This document shows positions 1 through 5,909 of a stretch of 8,414 bases of DNA, one piece after another. How positions within the stretch are numbered: position 1 is the first letter of the stretch; each line of letters begins with the position of its first letter. The notes beneath the pieces are model-generated. The model worked only from the letters and a program-made list of their open reading frames with translations. It did no database searches and had not been told where the DNA came from. Both the position numbers and the translations under genes were made by a program. This DNA is from an uncultured delta proteobacterium (GTDB lineage Bacteria; Myxococcota_A; Polyangia; Polyangiales; Polyangiaceae). The DNA lies in assembly GCA_903893335.1 (NCBI GenBank), contig CAITLX010000781.1:1-8414 (forward strand), given 5' to 3'.

Positions 1-322
1 CCATATTCACGAGCGAAGCCCCGACCCTCCGAGCGCAGCCGCGAAGCCACGCGCAGCCGAGCGCGCAGCGGCGAGCACGGGGGGGCGGCGCCGGTGGCGG
101 AGGGCCCGCGGCGCGGCGGGAGGCTCGCGCGCCCTCTGCCGCCGTCGAGCGCCCGGTCCACGTCGCCTCGCACCCGGATTGCGTCCACGAGGCACCCGGT
201 TCGCTCGGCCGAGGCCCCGGACCTCGTGCACGATGGAGCCCGGACCTGTAGCCAGGGGTCCCGGGCTGATCTGTCAACAGAGGCCCCGGTTGCACACGGG
301 TCGTCCCGCTCCCGATCGAGGT
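1..322. other. GC-rich stretch without a supportable gene
   Basis: No convincing gene is visible. The open frames here encode low-complexity Arg/Ala/Pro-rich sequence, as expected from random GC-rich DNA, and they lack a ribosome binding site or recognisable domain. The first 100 bases are rich in short GCGAGC/GCAGC words and end in a run of seven G at about 80-86. Short words recur (GAGGCCCCGG at about 210 and 280; GCACCCGG at about 170 and 192). The last 25 bases resemble the 42-bp units that follow, ending in CGAGGT with GGGTCG upstream, so the array may have a decayed left edge here. The stretch could include the end of a gene lying to the left, but I cannot identify one. Confidence 0.5.
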
Positions 323-574
323 GAACCGCGTTTCTCGGGTCGACCCGACCCAAATTTTCGAGGTCACCTGCCAAAACCGGAGCGCCTCGAGCCGAAATTT
401 CGAGGTCACCTCGCGGAATCGGGTCGAGCCGACCCGGAAATGGCAGCTCACCTCGAAAAATCGGCTCACCTCGACCCACTTTTTGCGGTCCACCTCGAAT
501 TTTCGGGTGAGGTCGAGGCTCCCATCGCGGTCCACCTCGAAATTTCGGGTCGAGCCGCCCCTCCGGAGGCAGTC
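323..574. repeat. Tandem array of six 42-bp near-palindromic units
   Basis: The word CACCT or its equivalent recurs at 365, 407, 449, 491 and 533, with a decayed copy CATGT at 575, always exactly 42 bp apart. Units run 323-364, 365-406, 407-448, 449-490, 491-532 and 533-574; a decayed seventh runs to about 600. The consensus half-unit is about ACCTCGAAATTTCGGGTCG, followed by its own reverse complement, so a unit is an alternation of inverted 21-bp halves. Clear dyads are GGGTCG-ACC-CGACCC at 337-351, CGAGGT-C-ACCTCG at 401-413 and GGGTCG-AGC-CGACCC at 421-435. The A/T tracts contrast with the surrounding sequence. Because 42 is a multiple of three, two plus-strand frames stay open and give a 14-residue periodic peptide, but the downstream gene has its own ribosome binding site and signal peptide. 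I therefore regard the array as non-coding. Function is unknown; a REP/MITE-like repeat, a protein-binding array or a curved-DNA element are possible. Confidence 0.85.
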
Positions 575-643
575 CATGTCGATTTCGCGCGTCGGGCGCC
601 CCCCCACCCGCCCGTTGGAGCCGCGCCCGCGCCTCTGGTATGC

Positions 644-649
644 GGGGAG
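644..649 (+). promoter_or_regulatory. Ribosome binding site GGGGAG of the Cys-rich lipoprotein
   Basis: GGGGAG lies 7 bases before the ATG at 657. It fixes this start in preference to the GTG at 321, whose reading frame would run through the 42-bp repeat array and would bury the signal peptide inside the protein. The internal ATG at 696 has no comparable site. Confidence 0.7.
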
Positions 650-656
650 CTTCCCC

Positions 657-1682
657 ATGACCGCCCCCCGCCCTCCGCTCGTCGCCCTCCGCTTCATGCT
701 CCTCCTCGCCACGCTCGCGCTCGCCGCCTGCGAGACGGGGAGCGACGCCCCTCCCGGCGACGACAGCGCGGGCGCCGGCGGCGGAGGGGGCGCCAGCGCG
801 TGCGGCACGAGCAGCGACCGCTGCGTCGACTGCCTCGGGCGGGCCTGCTGCGACGCCTACGTCGCCTGCACGAGCAACGTCGCCTGCGTGTCGCACCTGC
901 AGTCGTTCGTGTCGTGCGCCGAGCAGCAGGGGGCAGCCTCCTGCACCGCGGCGCTCACGGCGGTCGGCGGCCTGCCGGCGGTGCCGGTCAGCGACTGCGC
1001 GTCGAGCGCCTGCTCGGCCGCGTGCGCCCCCGCGGGGACGTGCGCGAGCAAGGCCAAGGCGTGCAGCGCCGAGGTCGCGTGCTGCACCGGGCTCGAGTGC
1101 ACCGGGGGCACCTGCGTCGTCCCCTGCGTGGCCGAGGGTGGCGGCTGCGGCGCCGGCGCGACCTGCTGCGGCGGCCTCGACTGCACCTCCGGCCTCTGCG
1201 CGACGCCCGTCGTGTGCAAGGCGTACGGCGACGCGTGCGGCGCAGGAGACAGCTGCTGCTCGGGCCTCTCGTGCGGCGCGGGCACCTGCTGCAAGGCCGC
1301 GAGCACCGCGTGCGGCGCGACCTCCGAGTGCTGCGCCGGGGCGTGCGACCAGGGGTCGTGCGCAAGCTGCCTCAGCGCGGGGGGCTCGTGCGCGAGCGAC
1401 GCGCAGTGCTGCGGCGGGCTCGGCTGCAAGGGCGGCAAGTGCTCGTCGTGCAAGGCCGCCGGCGCGACCTGCGCAGCGGGCACGGAGTGCTGCAGCGGCA
1501 CCTGCCCGGCGTGGAACACCTGCTGCGTCGACACGAGCCAGGCGTGCCAGCACGACGCCGACTGCTGCGTGACGACCGATTTCTGCGTGCAGGGCGTCTG
1601 CCAGTGCAAGCCCACGGGCACGGCCTGCGGCGGCGCCACCGAGTGCTGCTCGGGCGCCTGCAACGCCGGCACCTGCGGCTGA
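657..1682 (+). CDS. Lipoprotein with eight tandem knottin-like six-cysteine modules
   Basis: A 341-residue exported lipoprotein. Residues 14-25 (MLLLATLALAAC) are a hydrophobic signal segment with a clear lipobox, so Cys25 should be lipidated. A Gly/Asp/Ser-rich linker follows (26-47), then a twelve-Cys N-terminal domain (49-123) with a C-x2-C-x4-CC-x5-C core. Residues 129-340 are eight modules that share the spacing C-x6-C-x5-CC-x(3-5)-C-x(4-5)-C: 129-153, 157-181, 187-211, 212-235, 238-262, 265-289, 290-315 and 317-340. The mature protein has about 61 cysteines. This framework (C-C-CC-C-C) is that of inhibitor-cystine-knot peptides such as omega-conotoxins; a disulfide-locked extracytoplasmic structure is the likely form. 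Homology to knottins is not shown, only cysteine spacing. Ligand and role are unknown. It is followed after 34 bp by a large exported protein on the same strand, probably co-transcribed. A frame extension back to 321 is open but rejected. Confidence 0.88.
   Translation: MTAPRPPLVALRFMLLLATLALAACETGSDAPPGDDSAGAGGGGGASACGTSSDRCVDCLGRACCDAYVACTSNVACVSHLQSFVSCAEQQGAASCTAALTAVGGLPAVPVSDCASSACSAACAPAGTCASKAKACSAEVACCTGLECTGGTCVVPCVAEGGGCGAGATCCGGLDCTSGLCATPVVCKAYGDACGAGDSCCSGLSCGAGTCCKAASTACGATSECCAGACDQGSCASCLSAGGSCASDAQCCGGLGCKGGKCSSCKAAGATCAAGTECCSGTCPAWNTCCVDTSQACQHDADCCVTTDFCVQGVCQCKPTGTACGGATECCSGACNAGTCG
1041..1676 (+). repeat. Eight in-frame coding repeats of the six-Cys module
   Basis: The codons for the eight modules lie in this stretch with a period of about 72-90 bases. 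The protein-level cysteine register is nearly invariant (six residues, then five, then the CC pair), while the intervening residues differ between copies, so the repeats are old or under selection for spacing only. Two pairs of modules (third/fourth and sixth/seventh) abut without linker, giving an extra CC pair at residues 211-212 and 289-290. Confidence 0.85.
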
Positions 1683-1703
1683 GCCCGCGCTTTTCTTCTC
1701 GAT

Positions 1704-1707
1704 GAGG
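1704..1707 (+). promoter_or_regulatory. Ribosome binding site GAGG deciding the start at 1717
   Basis: GAGG lies 9 bases before the ATG at 1717. The other in-frame ATG, at 1702, is preceded by a pyrimidine-rich TTTTCTTCTC stretch without any Shine-Dalgarno match, and it overlaps this site, so 1717 is preferred. Confidence 0.5.
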
Positions 1708-1716
1708 TCGAAGTCG

Positions 1717-3933
1717 ATGTTCCAGCTCGATCGTTCGCGCGCGCGCCGTGCGCTGTTCACCCTGTGCCTGCTCTCGTTCGCCTGCCTCGCGCCGTCGCGC
1801 GCGTCGGCCGCCGACCCGCCCGCCGCGAAGAAGAAGGTCGCCACGCAGCAGCGCGCCGACGCGGCGAGGGACCTGAAGATCTGCCGCAAGATCGAGAAGG
1901 AGCCCGCCGGCCCGGCCTGCTTCGCGTCGTGGCTCGCGGTCTGGCGCGACCTCGCAGCCGAGGCCGACGTGAAGTACGCGCAGCAGCACGCGACGGCGTC
2001 GCCGGGGGCCACCCCCGCAGGAGGAGCGCCCGGCACCGCCTCGACGGCCGGATCGGCAAGCTCCGTGGGCGCCGTGGCCGCGACGTCGCTCGGCGGCGAC
2101 GTGCTCGACCTCTGCGCGCTCGCGCCGCGGGCCGACGAGAAGCGCTTCACGCGCAAGCGCGCGATCGTGTTCGCGCCTGCGGGCGCCGACGCGCTCGAGG
2201 GCGACGCCGCCCTCAAGAAGGTCGAGGCAGGCGCGCTGCTGCGCGGAGTGTTCGCCGCGCGCTTCCCGCTGCGTCGCTTCTGGAACGTCACGACCTCGCT
2301 GCCCGCGAAGGCCGAGTGGCTCGATCTCCCCGAGCTATCGGTCGCCGACGTGCGCCAGCACCTCGACGCGGCCGCCCCCGCGCGCCCGGGCGACGCGCCC
2401 GACGCGTCGTCCGACCCCGCGCGACGCGAGGCGCTCTTCGTCGGCTACTCCGCCGCGTGCGCCGATTTCCTCGTGGTGCCCGCCGTCGCGTCGCACGTCG
2501 CGCTGCACAAGCCTTCGACGGCCAAGGGGCCCGACGGCAAGGACGCGCCCGTCGACACCGTGCACCTCGAGGTCTCGGGCAGGCTCGCCGTCTTCGCGCG
2601 CGACGGTGGCACGTTTCGCCGCGTCGCCGCCGTCACCGGCAGCGTGCCGGGGCTCGTCGATCGCATCAGCGACACGGCCGCGATCGCCGCAGGCGCGGCT
2701 GCCGGCGCCGTCCCCTCCCCGGCTGGCCTCCCCGGCGGCGTGCCCGGCCTCGGTGCGCTCGCCGACGCGGCGCCGTCGTTCACCGGGCCCACGAAGGTGC
2801 CCTCGTACGTGAGCGCGGTTCCGGGCGCGTCGTGCAAGCTGAGCCAGGCGCCCACCGACGGCAGCGCCGGCCTCGCGTCGTGCGCCCCGCAGGGGCAGCT
2901 CTCGAGCCTGCTCGTCGCCGGCGAGCTCGACGAGCGCCTCGGCCCCGTCTGCCGCGAGTCGGCGAGCGGCAAGCTCGCGCCCGACCAGGCCGCCGACGCG
3001 CTCGCGCGCTGCGAGGTGCGCGTGCGCGCCGGTCAGCTCGCGCGCGCGCTCCAGAAGCAGACCCGCAGCGTCCAGGGCTTCCGCCTCTACGACGCCCTCG
3101 CCGCCGGCAGCGACGAGGCCTCGCCGCCGCACGCCATGACGCTCGGCAAGGAGGAGGGCGTCGCGGTCGGTCACGGCTTCCAGGCCGTGGACGCCGACGG
3201 CAAGCGCGTCGCCTACTTCAAGGTCGTGCGCACGGGCCCCGGCGGCGAGAAGGGGGCGACCGAGCGCACGCACCTCAGGCTGCGCGCAGGCGAGGCCGAC
3301 GAGGGCGCCCGGCTCGACGAGGTCCCGCAGAGCGGCATCGTGATCGTGCCCTTCGGCTCCGCCGCCGCATTGACGAGCAACTGGGGGACGACGACCTACC
3401 ACGACGCCGGCGGCACCGGCCTCGTCGCGTTCGCGCTCCCGAAGGCGGTCGTCGGCGCCGGGCTCAGCGTCGGCTTCGATCTGTCGGGCCTGCTCGGCAG
3501 CGTCGAGACCTACGTCCGCGCGTCGGGCGCGTACCTCACCGGCTCGGGGCAGAACACGCAGGCGAACGTCATCCCCATCGAGCTGCTCATCGAGAAGGGC
3601 TTCTACGCGGGCAAGCGCCTCACGCTGTTCGTCGCCGCCGGCGGCACGTTCACGATGGCCAAGGTCCAGGTCAAGGAGACCGACGTCACCGCCGCGCGCG
3701 ACTACGACGCCAAGACGTACGGGCCCGCCGGGCACCTCGGCGTCGACGTGCTGCTCACCCCCAGCGTGAGCCTGCGGCTCGAGGGCGTCGCGCGCGTGCC
3801 CGTGACCAAGGCCGCCTACAGCGCCGCCGACGCCACGTCGCTCACGAGCGGCGTGGTCGACGCCGACTGGGCGCGGCGCGTCGATCGCTTCGCGACCGTC
3901 GGAGCCAACGCAGGCCTCGCGCTCACGTTCTGA
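1717..3933 (+). CDS. Large exported protein with beta-barrel-like C-terminus, probably outer membrane
   Basis: A 738-residue protein of no family I can name. The N-terminus is a signal peptide: basic RSRARR, a hydrophobic core LFTLCLLSFACLA, and a likely cleavage after ASA at about residue 31. A Lys/Ala-rich segment and an Ala/Gly/Thr/Ser linker (about 95-125) follow. Residues 130-320 look like an alpha/beta domain; the segment CADFLVVPAVASHVALHK and the later LEVSGRLAVFARDGGTFRRVA recall periplasmic CsgG/FlgT-middle-type domains. Residues 470-545 (LGKEEGVAVGHGF, then YFKVVRTG, then a Gly-rich turn) recall the beta-rich C-terminal domain of FlgT-like proteins. Both likenesses are by eye and weak. 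From about residue 560 alternating hydrophobic strands separated by turns continue to a terminal Phe (LALTF), typical of outer-membrane beta-barrels. The gene starts 34 bp after the Cys-rich lipoprotein and probably shares its transcript. An alternative start at 1702 adds five residues. Confidence 0.8.
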   Translation: MFQLDRSRARRALFTLCLLSFACLAPSRASAADPPAAKKKVATQQRADAARDLKICRKIEKEPAGPACFASWLAVWRDLAAEADVKYAQQHATASPGATPAGGAPGTASTAGSASSVGAVAATSLGGDVLDLCALAPRADEKRFTRKRAIVFAPAGADALEGDAALKKVEAGALLRGVFAARFPLRRFWNVTTSLPAKAEWLDLPELSVADVRQHLDAAAPARPGDAPDASSDPARREALFVGYSAACADFLVVPAVASHVALHKPSTAKGPDGKDAPVDTVHLEVSGRLAVFARDGGTFRRVAAVTGSVPGLVDRISDTAAIAAGAAAGAVPSPAGLPGGVPGLGALADAAPSFTGPTKVPSYVSAVPGASCKLSQAPTDGSAGLASCAPQGQLSSLLVAGELDERLGPVCRESASGKLAPDQAADALARCEVRVRAGQLARALQKQTRSVQGFRLYDALAAGSDEASPPHAMTLGKEEGVAVGHGFQAVDADGKRVAYFKVVRTGPGGEKGATERTHLRLRAGEADEGARLDEVPQSGIVIVPFGSAAALTSNWGTTTYHDAGGTGLVAFALPKAVVGAGLSVGFDLSGLLGSVETYVRASGAYLTGSGQNTQANVIPIELLIEKGFYAGKRLTLFVAAGGTFTMAKVQVKETDVTAARDYDAKTYGPAGHLGVDVLLTPSVSLRLEGVARVPVTKAAYSAADATSLTSGVVDADWARRVDRFATVGANAGLALTF

Positions 3934-3941
3934 GCGAGGCT

Positions 3942-3960
3942 GCGCGGGGGCGCTCCGCGC
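3942..3960 (+). terminator. GC-rich hairpin after the large exported protein
   Basis: GCGCGG and CCGCGC can pair across a 7-base loop, 8 bases after the stop codon. No T-run follows, so it is at best a weak or factor-dependent terminator. It separates the first two genes from the small lipoprotein, which starts 120 bp after the large gene. Confidence 0.25.
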
Positions 3961-4040
3961 CGCCGTGACGATTTCGAGAAACCAGCGAGGCCGAGCTGCG
4001 TAGTGGCTCCCGAGAGCGCGCCCCGGGGGGGGTTCGCCAA

Positions 4041-4047
4041 AGGGGAA
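4041..4047 (+). promoter_or_regulatory. Ribosome binding site AGGGGAA of the small lipoprotein
   Basis: AGGGGAA lies 6 bases before the ATG at 4054 and decides this start over a longer in-frame reading from a GTG at 4003, which would put 17 polar residues before the signal peptide. Confidence 0.65.
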
Positions 4048-4053
4048 CTCCAC

Positions 4054-4416
4054 ATGAAGCTCATCGGCCTCGCCTTCGTCGTCTGCACCCTCGGCTCCTT
4101 CGGCTGCTCGCGCCCCGACAGCACGCCCGGCGCGCTCGCGGCGACGCAGGGCGACGCCCCTGTCGCCGTGCGCGCCGAGGCAGGCTCGATCTGGTGGGGT
4201 CGCCACACGTGGAGCGAGCCGCGTCGCGCCTGGACGCTGCCCGCCTCGGGGCCGGTCGAGAACCTCGCGGTCGAGCGCGGGGCGCCGGCCGACGGCTGGG
4301 TCGTGAGCTTCCGGCAGGGCGGCGTCGCGTGGCGCGGCTCGATCGGGGCCCCGCTCGTCGCCACCCGCGAGCTTCAAGAGGCCTCCGACCTCGGGCGCAC
4401 GACGGCGGCGCGGTGA
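4054..4416 (+). CDS. Small hypothetical lipoprotein
   Basis: A 120-residue protein that I do not recognise. Residues 1-18 (MKLIGLAFVVCTLGSFGC) are a short lipoprotein signal peptide with Cys18 as the likely lipidated residue. The residues before it (S-F-G-C) fit the broad bacterial lipobox pattern but not the strict L-A/S-G/A-C form. The remainder is rich in Trp and short hydrophobic strands (SIWWGRHTW, GWVVSFRQGGVAWRG), which suggests a small beta domain, and ends in a charged tail. The longest sigma-factor frame starts 25 bp downstream on the same strand, so it may be part of the sigma/anti-sigma unit, for example as a periplasmic or outer-membrane partner in sensing. That role is inference from position only. 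Confidence 0.75.
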   Translation: MKLIGLAFVVCTLGSFGCSRPDSTPGALAATQGDAPVAVRAEAGSIWWGRHTWSEPRRAWTLPASGPVENLAVERGAPADGWVVSFRQGGVAWRGSIGAPLVATRELQEASDLGRTTAAR

Positions 4417-4441
4417 CGCGATCGCCGATCGGCTCGGCTCG

Positions 4442-5077
4442 ATGGGTGCTACGGCTTGGTGGGGGGCGGCGGAGGTGGATCGTTTCGCGGACTCGCGAGC
4501 AGAGCTGAGCGCAGCGATGGATCGGCACGCCGACGGCGACGACCAGGCGTTCCGATCGGTCTACGATCTGCTCGCACCCAAGCTCCTCGGCTTCTTCCTC
4601 CGACAGACGCGCGACCGCGCCCGCGCCGAAGACCTCGTCCAGCAGACGCTCCTGCAGATGCACGCCGCCCGCCACACCTTCGTCCGCGGCTCCGACGTCG
4701 TCCCGTGGGCGTTCGCGATCGGCCGGCGCCTCGGCATCGACGCGCACCGCCGCACCCGCAAGGAGACGCTCTTCGCGACCGCGGAGGGGGAGGCCGACGC
4801 CCGCGACGGGCGCGTCTCGCGCGACTCGGGGCCCGAGGATTTCGCGGTGGCGACCCAGACGGCGGCGCGCGTGTCGGTCGAGCTCGCGAGGCTCCCCGAG
4901 CCCCAGCGCACCGCGTACCAGCTCATCCGCGAGGATGGCCTCTCCGTCGCGCAGGCCGCGGAGGTGCTCGGCGTGACCGAGACCGCGGTGAAGCTCCGCG
5001 CGCACCGCGTCTACGAGGCGCTACGCTCGGTGCTGGCCGCCGACGATCGAGCCGGCGCGAAAGGAAGCAGGGCATGA
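4442..5077 (+). CDS. ECF-type RNA polymerase sigma factor
   Basis: A 211-residue sigma-70 family factor of the extracytoplasmic-function class, which directs RNA polymerase to a dedicated promoter set. Region 2 covers about residues 36-105: AFRSVYDLLAPKLLGFFLRQ, then RAEDLVQQTLLQMH with the usual acidic pair after Ala, then VVPWAFAIGRRLGIDAHRR for the -10-recognising part. Region 4 covers about 147-197: LARLPEPQRTAYQLIREDGL, followed by the helix-turn-helix SVAQAAEVLGVTETAVKLRAHRVYEAL read as two contiguous pieces. Region 3 is absent, as usual for ECF factors. The N-terminus is uncertain: 4442 has no ribosome binding site, and in-frame starts at GTG 4475 (with a G-run 8 bases upstream) and ATG 4517 would give 200 and 186 residues with both domains intact. 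The stop overlaps the start of the membrane partner as ATGA, indicating translational coupling and matching sigma/anti-sigma organisation. Confidence 0.9.
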   Translation: MGATAWWGAAEVDRFADSRAELSAAMDRHADGDDQAFRSVYDLLAPKLLGFFLRQTRDRARAEDLVQQTLLQMHAARHTFVRGSDVVPWAFAIGRRLGIDAHRRTRKETLFATAEGEADARDGRVSRDSGPEDFAVATQTAARVSVELARLPEPQRTAYQLIREDGLSVAQAAEVLGVTETAVKLRAHRVYEALRSVLAADDRAGAKGSRA

Positions 5078-5739
5078 ACGACCCGATCGACCTCCGGGCG
5101 CGCGTGCTCGCGGCCGCGGCCTCGACGCCGGCGCCGACGCGCGCCGAGGGGAGGCGGCGCGCCCTCGCCCTCGCGTCGACCTCCGTCGTGGTGGCCGTCG
5201 GCCTCTTCGAGTCCATCGGCGGCCTCGCCCACTCGTCCGGGCGCCCGCTGCACCTGACCTTCGCGATCGCAGCAGGCTGGGCGGCAAGCTCGGCGCTGCT
5301 CACCTGGGTCGCGCTCGGGCGAGGCCGCTCCACGCTCGGGCGCCGCCCGGGCGTCCTCGCCGCGGCGGCTTTGCTCGCGCCCGCGGCGATGTTCGTCTGG
5401 CTTCACGCCTTCTACGGCACGTTCGCCGAGCCCTTCTCGCGCTTCGGCTGGAGGTGCCTCGGCTACACGATCGCGATGTCCGTCCTGCCGCTCGGCTCGT
5501 TCCTCGCGCTGCGGCGCGGGACCGAGCCTCGCAGCCCGGCGGCGCTCGGGGCCGCCGTCGGCGCGACGTGTGCGTCGTGGGCCGGCCTGCTGGTCGACCT
5601 CTGGTGCCCCCTCAACAACGCGCCCCACCTGCTGGTGGGCCACGTCCTGCCGCTCGTCGTCGTGATGCTCGCCGGCGCGGCGGCCGGCGCGCGCGTGCTG
5701 GCCCCCCGCCTGCGACCTCCGCCGAGCCGCCCAGCCTGA
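5074..5739 (+). CDS. NrsF-like (DUF1109-type) six-helix membrane anti-sigma factor
   Basis: A 221-residue integral membrane protein. Its likely job is to bind the ECF sigma factor at the cytoplasmic face and release it on a signal. Six hydrophobic segments are visible at about residues 29-52, 59-81, 93-115, 128-146, 156-177 and 185-210, after a short polar N-terminal tail. Six helices without a soluble zinc-finger domain, plus the block CPLNNAPHLLVGH between helices 5 and 6 (Cys178, His185, His190), fit the NrsF group, whose Caulobacter member restrains sigma-F and depends on conserved cysteines. Other cysteines are at 128 and 166. The start is well set: AAGGA at 5061-5065 lies 8 bases before the ATG, and the ATGA overlap with the sigma gene keeps the two in balance. 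The assignment rests on topology, motif and gene position; sequence similarity to NrsF was not computed. Confidence 0.72.
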   Translation: MNDPIDLRARVLAAAASTPAPTRAEGRRRALALASTSVVVAVGLFESIGGLAHSSGRPLHLTFAIAAGWAASSALLTWVALGRGRSTLGRRPGVLAAAALLAPAAMFVWLHAFYGTFAEPFSRFGWRCLGYTIAMSVLPLGSFLALRRGTEPRSPAALGAAVGATCASWAGLLVDLWCPLNNAPHLLVGHVLPLVVVMLAGAAAGARVLAPRLRPPPSRPA

Positions 5740-5747
5740 CCCCGGCG

Positions 5748-5764
5748 GCTGCGTTCGTCGCAGC
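5748..5764 (+). terminator. Hairpin after the sigma/anti-sigma pair
   Basis: GCTGCG and CGCAGC pair perfectly across TTCGT, starting 8 bases after the stop at 5739. No T-run follows. It may end the sigma/anti-sigma transcript before the regulator promoter region, but the stem is short. Confidence 0.3.
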
Positions 5765-5824
5765 GCCCCACGCCCGCCCAACGAAAACGGGTACATCGAG
5801 CGCTCGGTTGCCTGCACGAGCCAT

Positions 5825-5843
5825 GTTGCACGCCGCGTGCAAC
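5825..5843. promoter_or_regulatory. Perfect 19-bp palindrome, candidate operator
   Basis: GTTGCACGCCGCGTGCAAC has two perfect 9-bp arms around one central base. It lies 55-73 bases before the start codon of the regulator at 5898. Half-sites of the same type are found around it: GTTGC at 5807-5811, GCAAC at 5856-5860 and GTTGCAC at 5874-5880. The length and symmetry suit a dimeric winged-helix protein, most simply the product of the adjacent gene. Confidence 0.65.
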
Positions 5844-5890
5844 ACTCTTCATGGCAGCAACTTGCCCTCGCACGTTGCACCGTTCTACTT

Positions 5891-5909
5891 GTTGCGCATG
5901 ACGCGCAAC
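5891..5909. promoter_or_regulatory. 19-bp palindrome across the start codon, candidate operator
   Basis: GTTGCGCATGACGCGCAAC has arms of nine with one mismatch around a central G, and shares the GTTGC/GCAAC ends of the palindrome at 5825-5843. The two centres are 66 bp apart, close to six helical turns. The ATG at 5898-5900 sits at its middle, so a bound dimer would block transcription start or early elongation; in RNA the same arms could also form a hairpin hiding the start codon. A further GCAAC occurs at 5923-5927. Confidence 0.6.

Noticed and set aside
323..600. CRISPR array
   Set aside because: The 42-bp units are contiguous, diverged from each other and lack unique spacers; no cas gene is present.
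857..1672. 271-codon minus-strand open frame opposite the Cys-rich repeats
   Set aside because: The Gln/His/Ala/Pro-rich translation is the complement of the repeated TGC codons; the plus-strand reading has regular cysteine modules.
2335..4377. 680-codon open frame on the minus strand
   Set aside because: It is antisense to the exported protein and the small lipoprotein, is an Arg/Ala/Gly/Glu-rich shadow produced by GC-rich codon use, and has no recognisable domain. The plus-strand genes have signal peptides and ribosome binding sites.
4458..4478. G-rich stretch as a regulatory G-quadruplex near the sigma start
   Set aside because: Runs are mostly GG pairs in a GC-rich coding context; such stretches are expected by chance here.
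4442..5739. Zinc-binding soluble anti-sigma (ZAS-type) partner for the ECF factor
   Set aside because: The partner has no H-x3-C-x2-C soluble domain before the membrane; it is six hydrophobic helices from residue 29 on.
5454..5897. Upstream extension of the regulator's open frame
   Set aside because: The frame is open by chance through the anti-sigma gene. The residues before 5898 are low-complexity, and the family N-terminus fits the ATG at 5898.
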